Source: Rhodovulum strictum (GTDB lineage Bacteria; Pseudomonadota; Alphaproteobacteria; Rhodobacterales; Rhodobacteraceae). Taken from it: a stretch of DNA of 48,252 nucleotides. The notes beneath the pieces are model-generated. The model ran no database searches, had not been told where the DNA came from, and saw nothing but the letters and a program-made list of their open reading frames with translations. The stretch covers positions 1 through 48,252 of the forward strand of contig NZ_WJPO01000030.1 in NCBI RefSeq assembly GCF_009649175.1, read 5' to 3'. The position numbers and the translations under genes were made by a program. Below are positions 27,070-36,266 of the stretch, in pieces (position 1 is the first letter of the stretch; each line of letters opens with the position of its first letter).

Positions 27070-27090
27070 GCCCGGCGATGCCTGCCGGGC
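27070..27090. terminator. hairpin between convergent soxT and frcA
   Basis: GCCCGGC (27070-27076) and GCCGGGC (27084-27090) form a 7-bp stem with a 7-nt loop a few bases after the soxT stop. There is no T-run. As the genes converge, it may serve either strand. Confidence 0.4.
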
Positions 27091-27204
27091 GGCATCGGCC
27101 TTTCAAACCCGCCTGCGCCATCGCGACCGACAGAAGCGCGCCTGCAAGTGCCAGCCGTCCCGCCAACTCCGCCATCTCACCAATGCGGCAGGCCGTTCCA
27201 CCCG

Positions 27205-27969
27205 TCAGTGCGGCGCCTTCGCTCCGGTCATGTAGGCCACCGCATCCGACATGGAATGTTCGCGCGGGTCGATCACACACAGGCGGCGGCCCAGGCGGTG
27301 GACATGGATGCGGTCGGCGACCTCGAAGACATGGGGCATGTTGTGGCTGATCAGGATGATCGGGATGCCGCGCGATTTCACGTCGAGGATCAGTTCCAGA
27401 ACGCGGCGGCTTTCCTTTACGCCCAGCGCCGCTGTCGGCTCGTCCAGGATCACGACGCGCGAGCCGAAGGCCGCGGCGCGGGCCACCGCCACCCCCTGCC
27501 GCTGGCCGCCCGACAGGGTCTCCACCGGCTGGTCGATGTTCTGGATCGTCATCAGCCCCAGTTCGCTGAGCTTGTCGCGGGCAAAGGCGCGCATCCTGTC
27601 GCGGTCGAGGGCGCGGAACCAGCGACCGGCCAGTCCGGGGCGGCGCCATTCGCGGCCCATGAACATGTTCTCGACGATGGACAACGCGGGCGAAAGCGCC
27701 AGCGTCTGATAGACCGTCTCGATTCCGGCATCGCGGGCGGCCAGCGGCGAGGCAAAGCTGACCGGCTGACCGTCAAGCGTGATCTCGCCCTCGTCGATGG
27801 CGATCGCGCCCGAAAGCGCCTTGATCAGGCTCGACTTCCCGGCGCCATTGTCGCCGATCACGGCCAGAATCTCGCCCGGCATCAGGTCGAAATCGCAATC
27901 GTCCAGCGCGGTGACGCGGCCATAGCGCTTGACCAGCCCGCGGGCCTTGAGAATGGGTTCCCGGTTCAT
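27205..27969 (-). CDS. frcA: sugar ABC importer ATPase, FrcA type
   Basis: The 254-aa ATPase energises the FrcC permease. It has Walker A GDNGAGKS (about 39-46), the signature LSGGQRQGVAVARA, Walker B VVILDEPTAALG and a switch His in ILISHNMPH. Single-domain sugar ATPases of this kind (CUT2) fit FrcA of Sinorhizobium. The ATG at 27969 overlaps the frcC stop by ATGA. The product probably imports fructose or a related sugar; the exact sugar is inferred from the gene neighbours. Confidence 0.87.
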   Translation of the reverse strand: MNREPILKARGLVKRYGRVTALDDCDFDLMPGEILAVIGDNGAGKSSLIKALSGAIAIDEGEITLDGQPVSFASPLAARDAGIETVYQTLALSPALSIVENMFMGREWRRPGLAGRWFRALDRDRMRAFARDKLSELGLMTIQNIDQPVETLSGGQRQGVAVARAAAFGSRVVILDEPTAALGVKESRRVLELILDVKSRGIPIILISHNMPHVFEVADRIHVHRLGRRLCVIDPREHSMSDAVAYMTGAKAPH

Positions 27970-29072
27970 GCCGACACCTTCCGGATCCACTGGTCGATGG
28001 CGACCGCGATGATGATGAGCCAGCCGATGGCAAAGACCTGCCAGAGCACATCGACCCCGGCAAGCCTGAGCCCGGACTGGAAGACGCCGACGATCAGCGC
28101 GCCGAACAGCGCCCCCATGATCGAGCCGCGCCCGCCGAACAGGCTGATCCCGCCGATCACGACGGCGGTGATGGATTGCAGGTTGCCCTCGTAGAAGGAT
28201 TGCGGCGAGATCGAGCCGACCCGCCCGATCGCCGCCCACGCCCCGATGGCGCAGATGAAACCGGCCAGCGCGTAGACCTGCACCAGCACCCTGTCGGTGC
28301 GGATGCCCGCAAGCTCGGCCGCTGCCTTGTCGTCGCCGATGGCATAGACGTGCCGCCCCCATGCGGTGCGGTTCAGGACGTACCAGAGCACCGCAAAGAT
28401 CACGACCATCAGGATCGAACCAAAGGTGATGTTGGCACCCGCGACGCGAAAGCTGTTGCCGAAGAATTTCAGGAGCGGAGCGGCCGCGTCGATGTCCTGG
28501 CTGCGGATGGACTGCGCGCCAGAAAACCAGAGATTGAGCGCGAAGAAGATGTTCCAGGTGCCCAGCGTGACGATGAAGGGCGGCAGCTTGAGCCGCGCAA
28601 CCATCAGCCCGTTCAGCATGCCCGCCAGCGTCCCCAGCGCAAAGGACGCCCCCAGCGCCAGCGGGGCGGGCACGCCCATGGTGATCGCCAGCTTGCCGGA
28701 GACGACCGACATCAGCACCATGATCGCGGCCACCGACAGATCAATCCCGGCGGTCAGCACGATCAGGCTTTGCGCCGCGGCGAGGATGCCGATGATCGAG
28801 ACCTGTTGCAGGATCAGCGACAGGTTGAAGGGCGAGAAGAACCGCTCGCCCGCGATCAGGCCGAAGACCAGGATGCTCAGCGCCAGCACGATGACCGGCA
28901 CCAGCGTCGGTGTGGCATGCAGCAGGTGCTGGATCCCCGCCAGGGGTGTGCGGCGTGGCGCTTCGAAGCGTGCAACGCCCTGGGGGCTGGCGGCAAGGCC
29001 GGTCTCGAAATCCGAGGGGCCGCGGCCGGAAACGGGGCCGGGTCGGGGCGGTGGGGGCGGGGTGGTGGTCAT
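27966..29072 (-). CDS. frcC: sugar ABC importer permease, FrcC type
   Basis: The 368-aa permease is a CUT2 (RbsC-like) membrane protein with a long Pro-rich cytoplasmic leader (MTTTPPPPPRPGP), then about nine helices. Markers are QSLIVLTAGIDLSVAAIMVL, GLMVARLKLPPFIVTLGT, ARGRHVYAIG-like WGRHVYAIGDD, and GGISLFGGRGSIMG before the end. The ATG at 29072 is preceded by GGAGGA. It is separated from frcB by 207 bp containing a strong hairpin, while frcA is coupled to it by ATGA. Confidence 0.88.
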   Translation of the reverse strand: MTTTPPPPPRPGPVSGRGPSDFETGLAASPQGVARFEAPRRTPLAGIQHLLHATPTLVPVIVLALSILVFGLIAGERFFSPFNLSLILQQVSIIGILAAAQSLIVLTAGIDLSVAAIMVLMSVVSGKLAITMGVPAPLALGASFALGTLAGMLNGLMVARLKLPPFIVTLGTWNIFFALNLWFSGAQSIRSQDIDAAAPLLKFFGNSFRVAGANITFGSILMVVIFAVLWYVLNRTAWGRHVYAIGDDKAAAELAGIRTDRVLVQVYALAGFICAIGAWAAIGRVGSISPQSFYEGNLQSITAVVIGGISLFGGRGSIMGALFGALIVGVFQSGLRLAGVDVLWQVFAIGWLIIIAVAIDQWIRKVSA

Positions 29073-29229
29073 CCGGTCCTCCGGTTCGGGGACGGACCCG
29101 GGCACGGACGGCGCGCGGGATCGCGGCCGGGCCAGTCTGCCACGGGTCGGGGATCGGGTCACCGGTGATCTGCGGGGCGCAGGTCTGCCGGTGGCGGGAC
29201 GCTTGGGCTGGCCCGCAGGACCGGACGAA

Positions 29230-29246
29230 GGCGCGGCTGCCGCGCC
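29230..29246 (-). other. hairpin in the frcB-frcC gap
   Basis: GGCGCGG (29230-29236) pairs with CCGCGCC (29240-29246) around CTG. It follows frcB by about 34 bp in the direction of transcription. Such structures often protect the upstream binding-protein transcript so that it outnumbers the permease; this role is inference. Confidence 0.5.
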
Positions 29247-29279
29247 CCCGTCTGGCGGCCGGTCGGGCCGGTCCGGGGC

Positions 29280-30305
29280 CTAGCCCCAGCAGAGCCCCAG
29301 CGCCTCGTCCGAGGTGATCGAGGGGATGCCGTCAACCGGCTTGTCGGTGACCAGCGTCACGCCGGTATTGAAGAAATCCAGCCCTTCGGCATTCGCCGGT
29401 TCCGTACCGTCGGCGGCAAAGGCTGCGATTGCCTCGATCCCCATCGACGCCATCCGCAGCGGAAACTGCATCGAGGTCGCGCCGATCACGCCTTCGGCGA
29501 CGTTGCGCACGCCGGGGCAGCCGCCATCGACCGAGACGATCAGCACCTCGTTCTGCCGCCCCATCGCGCGCAGCGCCTCATAGGCCCCGGCGGCGGCAGG
29601 TTCGTTGATCGTGTAGACCACGTTGATGGCGGGATCGACCTGAAGCAGGTTCTCCATCGCGGTGCGCCCGCCTTCCTCGTTGCCATTGGTGACGTCCGAG
29701 CCGACGATGCGCCCGTCATCCTCGTCGCCGATCCGGGTGGGGTCTTTGACGTCGATGCCGAAGCCGGTCATGAAGCCCTGGTTGCGCAGGTAATCCACGC
29801 TGATCTGGCTGGCGTTGAGGTCGAGCGTGGCGATCCGGGCCGAGGCCGCCGCATCGCCCAGCGTCGCCGCGGCCCATTCGCCGATCAGCACCCCGGCGCG
29901 GAAATTGTCGGTGGCGAAGGTGGCGCTTGCGGTATCGGCGGGCTCGAACGGGGTGTCGAGCGCGATCACCAGGATCCCCGCCGCGCGCGCCTGGGTCACC
30001 GCCGGGGCAAGCGCGCGGCTGTCAGAGGGCGTGATCAGGATGCCCGAAACGCCCGCCGCGATGCAGCTTTCCACCGCCGCGATCTGGTTTTCCACGTCGC
30101 CGTCGATGCGCCCGGCATAGGTTTGCAGCGTGATGCCCTTCTCGGCCGCCGCTGCGGTCGCGCCTTCGCGCATCTTCACGAAGAACGGGTTGGTGTCGGT
30201 CTTGGTAATCAGGCAGGCGCCGATTGCGTCGGCTGCGGCAGGCGTTGCGCTGAACGCGCCCAATGCGGCGGCACAGGTCAGGGCGGCGCGGATGGTGCGG
30301 GTCAT
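29280..30305 (-). CDS. frcB: periplasmic sugar-binding protein, FrcB type
   Basis: The 341-aa protein captures the sugar in the periplasm. A signal peptide (ends near PAAADA at 26) is followed by a Peripla_BP_4 fold: [77 protein letters not shown] and [17 protein letters not shown]. These agree with FrcB-like fructose-binding proteins. GGGAGGA precedes the ATG. The gene heads the minus-strand frcBCA run and is divergent from frcR. Confidence 0.9.
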   Translation of the reverse strand: MTRTIRAALTCAAALGAFSATPAAADAIGACLITKTDTNPFFVKMREGATAAAAEKGITLQTYAGRIDGDVENQIAAVESCIAAGVSGILITPSDSRALAPAVTQARAAGILVIALDTPFEPADTASATFATDNFRAGVLIGEWAAATLGDAAASARIATLDLNASQISVDYLRNQGFMTGFGIDVKDPTRIGDEDDGRIVGSDVTNGNEEGGRTAMENLLQVDPAINVVYTINEPAAAGAYEALRAMGRQNEVLIVSVDGGCPGVRNVAEGVIGATSMQFPLRMASMGIEAIAAFAADGTEPANAEGLDFFNTGVTLVTDKPVDGIPSITSDEALGLCWG

Positions 30306-30410
30306 GGTGTTCCTCCCTTTGCAGGTTCTGTCTTGCTTGGTGTCGGTGGCCGGGCTCCGCTGCCGGACTCCCCCCTCGGCACGGGTATGGAAACACGGAA
30401 TCGCCCCGAC

Positions 30411-30448
30411 CTGTCAATAAATAAGTCACAATGATTTATTATTGACAG
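30411..30448. promoter_or_regulatory. candidate FrcR operator with divergent promoter elements
   Basis: CTGTCAATAA (30411-30420) and TTATTGACAG (30439-30448) form a perfect 10-bp inverted repeat with 28-bp spacing in the gap between frcB and frcR, in AT-rich DNA. Each arm also contains a TTGACA-like -35 box, facing outwards. One regulator bound here could control both directions. The downstream -10 boxes are weak. Confidence 0.6.
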
Positions 30449-30499
30449 ATTCAGGCACGACTGCTTTCCTCCGGTCATCCTCTGCCCCGGGGTCCGATC

Positions 30500-31732
30500 A
30501 TGCCTGCCTTCACCCAGCGCCCTCCGGCCCAGCCCGCGCCGAACCTGGCGGGCGATGGCATGCGCGGATCGAACCAGTCGGGGATGCGCGCCTGGAACGA
30601 ACGGCTTGTGCTGACGCTGGTGCGCCAGCAAGGCGCGCTGTCGAAGGCCGAGATCGCCCGGACGACCGGCCTGTCGGCGCAGACCGTCTCGGTCATCATG
30701 CGGGCGCTTGAATCGGACGGGCTGCTGACGCGCGGCAATCCGGTGCGCGGCAAGGTGGGCCAGCCCTCGGTGCCGATGTCGCTGAACCCGGAAGGGGCGT
30801 TCTTTCTTGGCCTCAAGATCGGGCGGCGCAGTTGCGAGGTGGTGCTGACCGATTTCCTGGGTCGGATCCGCGACCGTCGCCTGCGGCATTATCCCTGGCC
30901 CGACATCGACACGATCACCGGCTTTGCCATCGAGTCGGTAGGCGCGCTGCTGGCCGGGCTGAGCCCGGTTCAGGCTGGCAGGGTCGCGGGGCTTGGCATC
31001 GCGATGCCGTTTCAGCTTTGGGGCTGGGCACCCGCGATCGGTGCCCCGCAAGAGCGGATGAACGCCTGGCGCAGCCGCGATATCCGGGCCGAACTGGAAG
31101 CCCGCTTTGCCTTTCCGGTGTTTCTGGAAAACGATGCCACTGCCGCCTGCGGGGCGGAACTGGTCTTTGGCAATCCCCAAAAGTTGCGCGATTTCGTCTA
31201 TTTCTATCTGGGGTTCTTCGTCGGTGGAGGTCTGGTGCTGAACGGGCGCCTTTACACCGGGCCGAACGGGAATGCCGGGGCACTGGGGTCGATGCCGGTA
31301 CCGGACCGCGAGGGGCGCACCGTGCAACTGATCGAACTGGCCTCCATCGCGGTGCTGGAACGGATGCTGGCGGCGCGCGGGCTGGCCTCGGACATGCTGT
31401 GGTTCCATGACGGGCATTGGCCGGTCGACGAAACGGTTCTGGCCGAATGGATCGAGGGTGCGGCGCATGGCATGTCGCGCGCCATCGTCGCCTGCGCCGC
31501 GGTGATCGACGTGGACAACGTGCTGATCGACGGCTGGATACCCGCCGATGTGCGCGCCCGGCTGGTTGCCCGAACCGGCGCGCTGACCGCCGAACTGGAC
31601 ATGACCGGCCTGACGCCGCCGGTCCTGCGCGAGGGCACGCTGGGTTCCGAGGCGCGCACGCTGGGGGCCGCCAGCCGGCCGCTGGCCGAGCGGTTCCTGG
31701 TCGATCCGGCCGCGATCTCGAAGGGGGTGTAA
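30500..31732 (+). CDS. frcR: ROK-family transcriptional regulator (FrcR-like)
   Basis: The 410-aa protein has a winged helix-turn-helix in GALSKAEIARTTGLSAQTVSVIMRALESDGLL (about 48-79), then a ROK sugar-kinase-like domain with LGLKIGRRSCEVVLTD, VAGLGIAMPFQLWGW, FLENDATAACGAELVFG and GPNGNAGALGSMPVPD. The CxCGxxGC zinc motif of many ROK repressors is not seen. Divergent position, sharing the operator with frcB, supports FrcR. The start at 30500 has no good ribosome site; an ATG at 30560 is an alternative. Confidence 0.85.
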   Translation: MPAFTQRPPAQPAPNLAGDGMRGSNQSGMRAWNERLVLTLVRQQGALSKAEIARTTGLSAQTVSVIMRALESDGLLTRGNPVRGKVGQPSVPMSLNPEGAFFLGLKIGRRSCEVVLTDFLGRIRDRRLRHYPWPDIDTITGFAIESVGALLAGLSPVQAGRVAGLGIAMPFQLWGWAPAIGAPQERMNAWRSRDIRAELEARFAFPVFLENDATAACGAELVFGNPQKLRDFVYFYLGFFVGGGLVLNGRLYTGPNGNAGALGSMPVPDREGRTVQLIELASIAVLERMLAARGLASDMLWFHDGHWPVDETVLAEWIEGAAHGMSRAIVACAAVIDVDNVLIDGWIPADVRARLVARTGALTAELDMTGLTPPVLREGTLGSEARTLGAASRPLAERFLVDPAAISKGV

Positions 31733-31735
31733 GCC

Positions 31736-32380
31736 GTGCAGCAGATGGTCGAGACGCTGGCTGCCGCTCTGGCTGCCTGCGGGACGGGGGGCGGACGGCG
31801 GATCGTGGCGCTGGCCGGTCCGCCGGGAGCGGGCAAGTCCACCCTGGCCGAGGCCGCGGCGGCGCGGCTGAACGCGGATCGGCCGGGTTGCGCGGTGGTG
31901 GTGCCGATGGACGGCTACCATCTGGACAACGCGATCCTTGACGCGCTGGGCTGGCGCGCGGTCAAGGGCGCCCCGCAGACCTTTGACGCGGCCGGGCTGA
32001 TCCGCGATCTGGCGCGCATCCGGGCGGGCGGCGAAACCGTCTTCGTGCCGGTTTTCGACCGCGCGGCGGACCTGTCGCGTGCGGCGGCCCGCGCCGTGCC
32101 GCAAGAGGCGGGCGTGATTCTGGTCGAGGGGAATTGGCTTTTGCTGGACGAAGACCCCTGGCGCGCGCTGGCGCCGGCATTCGATCTGAGCGTGATGCTT
32201 TCCGTCCCCGAAGCCGCGCTGGAACGCCGCCTGATCGCCCGATGGCTGGCCCATGGGCTGGACCCGGATGCAGCACTTGGCCGCGCCCGCGGCAATGACC
32301 TGGCCAATGCGCGCCGGGTGGCGGTGAACTCGCGTCCGGCCGATCTGGTGCTGGGCATGGCCCCCGACAACGCGCGATGA
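31736..32380 (+). CDS. frcK: FrcK-like P-loop kinase (panK/uridine-kinase fold)
   Basis: The 214-aa protein has Walker A GPPGAGKST (28-36), then VVPMDGYHLDNAIL, AVKGAPQTFDAAGLIRDL, VFVPVFDRAADLS and VILVEGNWLLLDEDPW, the pattern of the nucleoside/sugar kinase group annotated as FrcK. In Sinorhizobium frcK follows frcA; here it follows frcR. It begins at a GTG three bases after the frcR stop, with GGGGG upstream and an ATG at 31745 as alternative. The actual phosphate acceptor has not been identified for this group. Confidence 0.8.
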   Translation: MQQMVETLAAALAACGTGGGRRIVALAGPPGAGKSTLAEAAAARLNADRPGCAVVVPMDGYHLDNAILDALGWRAVKGAPQTFDAAGLIRDLARIRAGGETVFVPVFDRAADLSRAAARAVPQEAGVILVEGNWLLLDEDPWRALAPAFDLSVMLSVPEAALERRLIARWLAHGLDPDAALGRARGNDLANARRVAVNSRPADLVLGMAPDNAR

Positions 32381-32424
32381 TTCCGTGCTGCGGCGCTGAT
32401 CGAGTTGCTGCACCGGCAGGGTGC

Positions 32425-32467
32425 GACGGGCGAGCCCGTCCTTCCGGCCCGCCCGGCCCCCGGGCGG
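32425..32467 (+). terminator. tandem hairpins after frcK
   Basis: GACGGG (32425-32430) pairs with CCCGTC (32435-32440) around CGAG, and CCGCCCG (32449-32455) pairs with CGGGCGG (32461-32467). They follow frcK by 45 bp, with no T-run. Two adjacent GC hairpins could end the transcript or slow its decay. Confidence 0.45.
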
Positions 32468-32544
32468 CATGTCCGACTCTGTCCTCTTGACCCCATATGC
32501 TCTGCTGGCCGACTTAGTCGGAGAGGTGGCAACAGGGACGGGAC

Positions 32545-34191
32545 ATGGCAAAGGCATCCGGGGGCAAGGCGTTGGTGTCGACGGTCGGGGTGCTGCTGGG
32601 CACGCTGTTCTTTGCGGCCTCGCTCACGCCCAGCCTCATGCCGCGCTCGGTGCCGATCCAGGGGGCGCTCAGCGGGTTGAGCGTGGCGGCCGGTTACGGG
32701 CTGGGCGTTGCGCTGCGGATGCTGTGGACCGTGCTGGAGTTTCCGCATCCGGGGCCGCGGACGGCGCGCTGGCTGGCGCTTGCGGCCGGTGCGGTGTCGC
32801 TGGCGATCGCGGGCGCGGCGCTGTGGATGGCCTCGGTCTGGCAGGACCGGCTGCGCGCGCTGATGGACATGGACCCGGTCGAAACCGGGCGCCCGCTGAC
32901 CATCGCCGCAGTCGCGGTGGCCGTCTTTGCGCTGATCCTGCTGGTCGCGCGGCTGTTCAAGCTGGTGGCCGCGCGGCTGAGGCAGCGCTTCGAGCGGCGA
33001 TTGCCGACGCCGCAGGCGGTGATCCTTGGCGTGGGTCTGACGGCAACGCTGTTCTGGAGCCTTGGCAACGGGCTTCTGGTGCATGGCGCCCTGACGGGTC
33101 TGGATGCCAGCTATCGGCAATATGATGCCCTGTTCGAGGAGGCCAGTCCGCAGCCGACCGACCCGCACAAGTCCGGCGGGCCGGGGTCGCTTCTGGCCTG
33201 GGACGGGCTTGGGCGGGCGGGGCGCGCGATGGTCGCGGCCGGTCCCGATGCCGCGACCATCGCCGCGCGGACCGGGGCTGCCGATGCCAAAGAGCCGATC
33301 AGGGTCTATGTCGGGCTGAATTCGGCCCCCGACCTCGAGGCGCGGGCGGAACTGGCGCTGGCCGAACTGATCCGCCTGGGCGGGTTCGAGCGCGCACATC
33401 TGGTCATCAACACCCCCACCGGAACCGGCTGGGTCGATCCCAACGGGCAGCAGGCGCTGGAATACCTGTTCCGCGGCGATGTCGCGACGGTAGCGGTGCA
33501 ATATTCCTATCTTGCAAGCTGGATCGCACTGACGGTCGATCCCGATTACGGGGCCGAGACGGCGCGCGCGGTCTTCGCCGCGATCTACGGCCATTGGCGC
33601 ACGCTGCCGCCCGAGACGCGGCCGCGACTGTGGCTGCACGGGCTCAGCCTCGGGGCGCTCAATTCCGATCTCAGCCACGACCTCTATCAGGTGATCGGCG
33701 ATCCCTATGATGGCGCGCTCTGGGCCGGTCCGCCCTTCAACAGCCGCACCTGGCGCGCGGTGACACGGGCGCGCGAGATCGAGAAACCCGCCTGGTTGCC
33801 GCGATTCCGCGATGGTGCGGTGATCCGCTTCGTCGGCCGCAACGGGGCGGGGCGCGGCGCCGAGGCGGATTGGGGGCCCTACCGGGTCGTCTTCCTGCAA
33901 TATGCCAGCGACGCCGTGACCTTTTTCGAGCCGGCATCGGCCTGGCGCAGACCGGCCTGGCTGGAGGAACCGCGCGGGCCGGATGTCTCGCCCGATTTCC
34001 GCTGGATCCCGGTGGTCAGCTTCCTGCAACTGGCCATGGACATCACCATGCCCATGGTGCCGCCGCCGGGCCACGGCCACAGCTATGCCTTCGACGACTA
34101 TCTCGACGCATGGGCCGAACTGACCGGCGCCCCCGGCTGGACACCCGAAGGGCTGGACGCACTGAAAGCTGCTGTCGCCGCCGGGGACTGA
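32545..34191 (+). CDS. membrane-anchored alpha/beta-hydrolase family protein (DUF2319-type)
   Basis: The 548-aa protein has an N-terminal set of about four membrane helices (residues about 10-165, containing FFAASLTPSLMPRSVPIQG) and a C-terminal alpha/beta-hydrolase-like domain of the Abhydrolase_9 type: RVYVGLNSAP-like IRVYVGLNSAPD, THLVINTPTGTGWVDP-like sequence, QYSYLASWIALTVDP and LWLHGLSLGALNSD, in which GLSLG places the nucleophile Ser. Substrate is unknown. The ATG at 32545 has AGGTGG- and GGGAC-like sequence upstream. It precedes the tRNA-Arg on the opposite strand. Confidence 0.85.
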   Translation: MAKASGGKALVSTVGVLLGTLFFAASLTPSLMPRSVPIQGALSGLSVAAGYGLGVALRMLWTVLEFPHPGPRTARWLALAAGAVSLAIAGAALWMASVWQDRLRALMDMDPVETGRPLTIAAVAVAVFALILLVARLFKLVAARLRQRFERRLPTPQAVILGVGLTATLFWSLGNGLLVHGALTGLDASYRQYDALFEEASPQPTDPHKSGGPGSLLAWDGLGRAGRAMVAAGPDAATIAARTGAADAKEPIRVYVGLNSAPDLEARAELALAELIRLGGFERAHLVINTPTGTGWVDPNGQQALEYLFRGDVATVAVQYSYLASWIALTVDPDYGAETARAVFAAIYGHWRTLPPETRPRLWLHGLSLGALNSDLSHDLYQVIGDPYDGALWAGPPFNSRTWRAVTRAREIEKPAWLPRFRDGAVIRFVGRNGAGRGAEADWGPYRVVFLQYASDAVTFFEPASAWRRPAWLEEPRGPDVSPDFRWIPVVSFLQLAMDITMPMVPPPGHGHSYAFDDYLDAWAELTGAPGWTPEGLDALKAAVAAGD

Positions 34192-34217
34192 ACCAGACCG
34201 GGAAGGAATGCGCCAAG

Positions 34218-34294
34218 TGGTGACCCCGGCAGGACTCGAACCTGCAACCTATCCCTTAGGAGGGGATTGCTCTATCCTGTTGAGCCACGGGGCC
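34218..34294 (-). tRNA. tRNA-Arg (anticodon CCT)
   Basis: On the minus strand a full cloverleaf folds: acceptor GGCCCCG with CGGGGTC (one G-U), D-arm GCTC/GAGC, anticodon arm ATCCC-CTCCTAA-GGGAT with anticodon CCT for AGG, T-arm GCAGG-TTCGAGT-CCTGC, and an encoded CCA. No sign of an integrated element adjoins it. It lies between the hydrolase gene and the LacI regulator. Confidence 0.97.
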
Positions 34295-34407
34295 GTGCGG
34301 GGTCTTTTTCACCGGAATGCGCCGTGCATGCAAGCCCGCATGCGCTTGGACTTTCCCGCGGGCCGCGTTTAACTAGATCAGCCCGCCTTGACAGGAGCGC
34401 CGCACCC

Positions 34408-35484
34408 GTGACCGTTTCCGACCCGCCCCGCCCGCGCCGTCCGCTGACGCTGCGCGATGTGTCCGAGGCGTCGGGCGTGTCCGAGATGACGGTCAGCCGC
34501 GTTCTGCGCGACAGTGGCGATGTGTCGAACAAGACCCGCGAAAAGGTGCTCGAGGCGGCCAAGCGGCTGGGCTATGTGCCGAACCGCATCGCGGGGGGGC
34601 TGGCCAGCCAGCGGGTGAACCTGGTGGGCGTCATCATCCCGTCGCTGTCGAACATGGTCTTTCCCGAGGTGCTGTCGGGCATCAACGAGGTGCTGGAGGA
34701 CACGCCGTTGCAGCCCGTGTTCGGCCTGTCGCGCTATGATCCCCCGCATGAGGAGAAGGTGCTGTTCGAGATGCTGTCCTGGCGGCCTTCGGGGCTGATC
34801 GTGACCGGGCTCGAACATTCAGAGGGAACGCGCGCGATGCTAAAGGCCGCGGGCATTCCGGTGGTCGAGATCATGGATCTGGATGGCGAGCCGGTGGATT
34901 CCGTGGTGGGCATCTCGCATCGCCGCGCGGGTACCGAGATGGCGCGCGCCATCGCCGCGGCGGGCTATCGGCGGATCGGCTTTCTGGGCACCAAGATGCC
35001 GATGGACCACCGCGCGCGCAAACGCTTCGAGGGGTTCACCGGCGCGCTGGCGCGGGCGGGCATCGAGGTGGCGGATCACGAATTCTACTCGGGCGGCTCG
35101 GGGCTGGCCACCGGGCGCGAGATGACGCGCGCGCTGCTCGACCGCAATCCGGACCTGGATTTCCTGTATTATTCCAATGACATGATCGCGGCAGGCGGGC
35201 TGCTTCACTGCCTTGAGCGGGGCATCGACATTCCCGGCCGGATGGGGCTTGCCGGGTTCAACGGGATCGAGATCCTGGACGGGTTGCCGCTGAAACCCGC
35301 GACCATGGACATCCAGCGCCGCGAGATCGGGCGGCGGGCGGCGCGGATCATCGCCGACTGCGTCGCGCGCGGGCTTTCGGGCGCGGGCGAACGGGTGGCG
35401 CTGACGCCACGGATCGACCCCGGCGACACGCTGCGCATGGCACCGCCCGGCCCCGGTGGACAAGACCGCCCCGATCATGTTTAA
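34408..35484 (+). CDS. LacI/GntR-type transcriptional regulator
   Basis: The 358-aa regulator has a LacI HTH, LTLRDVSEASGVSEMTVSRVLRDSGDVSNKTREKVLEAAKRLGY (about 12-56), then a periplasmic-binding-type effector domain with VGVIIPSLSNMVFPEVLSGI, LSWRPSGLIVTGLEH, and LDFLYYSNDMIAAGGLLHCLE. The pattern is closest to the GntR (gluconate) branch I know, but no gluconate genes lie nearby. I start at the GTG at 34408 with ACAGGAG upstream; an earlier open frame would run into the tRNA. Confidence 0.9.
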   Translation: MTVSDPPRPRRPLTLRDVSEASGVSEMTVSRVLRDSGDVSNKTREKVLEAAKRLGYVPNRIAGGLASQRVNLVGVIIPSLSNMVFPEVLSGINEVLEDTPLQPVFGLSRYDPPHEEKVLFEMLSWRPSGLIVTGLEHSEGTRAMLKAAGIPVVEIMDLDGEPVDSVVGISHRRAGTEMARAIAAAGYRRIGFLGTKMPMDHRARKRFEGFTGALARAGIEVADHEFYSGGSGLATGREMTRALLDRNPDLDFLYYSNDMIAAGGLLHCLERGIDIPGRMGLAGFNGIEILDGLPLKPATMDIQRREIGRRAARIIADCVARGLSGAGERVALTPRIDPGDTLRMAPPGPGGQDRPDHV

Positions 35485-35531
35485 CCCGCGCCACCGCCTG
35501 CCCTGCCGCGGCGGCCCCCGATGAGGCCCCC

Positions 35532-36266
35532 ATGCCTGCCGTCTCGATCGTGATCCCGATGAAGAACGAATCCGAGAACGTGGCGTTCCTGCTGGACGAG
35601 ATCGCGCAGGCCTGCGCCGCGCTGGGCAGCCATGAGGTGATCGTGGTCGATGACGGCTCGACCGATGACACCGCGGGCCGTGTGCGTGACCGGATGGCAG
35701 CCGATCCCGCGCTCAGGCTGGTGCGCCACGCCGCCTCGGCCGGGCAAAGCGCTGCGGTCCATAGCGGCGTTCTGGCGGCCCGGGCACCGATCATCTGCAC
35801 GCTGGACGGCGACGGCCAGAACCCGCCCGCCGACCTGCCCAAACTGTGGGATCCGCTGCTCGCCGACGCGACCGGGCGGCTGGGGCTTGTGGCGGGCCAA
35901 CGGGTCGGGCGGCAGGATACGGCGTCGAAGCGCTGGGCCTCGCGGCTGGCCAATGCGCTGCGGGCGCGGCTTCTGCGCGACGGCACCCGCGACACCGGCT
36001 GCGGGCTCAAGGGGTTCCGGCGCGATGCCTTTCTGGCGCTGCCCTATTTCGACCACATGCACCGCTATCTGCCCGCGCTGTTCCGCCGCGACGGCTGGGA
36101 GGTGGCGCTGGTCGATGTCAGCCATCGCGAACGCCATGCCGGGCGGTCGAACTACAACAACCTGCAACGCGCGCTGGTCGGCCTGCACGATCTGGTCGGG
36201 GTGGCCTGGCTGATCAAGCGGCGCAAGAAGGCGCGCGCCAGCGAGGAGCCCCGCCATGTCGATTGA
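35532..36266 (+). CDS. GT2 glycosyltransferase, polyprenyl-phosphate sugar type
   Basis: The 244-aa enzyme is GT-A family 2 of the dolichol-phosphate-mannose-synthase/ArnC type: SIVIPMKNESENVAFLLDEI, VIVVDDGSTDDTAG, GQSAAVHSGVLAA, TLDGDGQNPPADLP with the metal Asp pair, and a C-terminal FDHMHRYLPALFRRDG and HRERHAGRSNYN. There is no membrane-helix domain at the end. It probably makes a polyprenyl-phosphate-linked sugar that the GT39 protein then uses. It overlaps the next gene by 11 bases. Confidence 0.87.
   Translation: MPAVSIVIPMKNESENVAFLLDEIAQACAALGSHEVIVVDDGSTDDTAGRVRDRMAADPALRLVRHAASAGQSAAVHSGVLAARAPIICTLDGDGQNPPADLPKLWDPLLADATGRLGLVAGQRVGRQDTASKRWASRLANALRARLLRDGTRDTGCGLKGFRRDAFLALPYFDHMHRYLPALFRRDGWEVALVDVSHRERHAGRSNYNNLQRALVGLHDLVGVAWLIKRRKKARASEEPRHVD

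Noticed and set aside
27017-27175. Small minus-strand frame beginning MAELAGRLALAGALL after frcA
   Set aside because: The hydrophobic start is suggestive, but it overlaps the end of soxT, carries the soxT hairpin and has only a poor ribosome site; I regard it as chance.
34218-34294. tRNA-Arg as a second integration site
   Set aside because: Genes on both sides are host-like in composition, and no integrase or repeated tRNA end is seen nearby.
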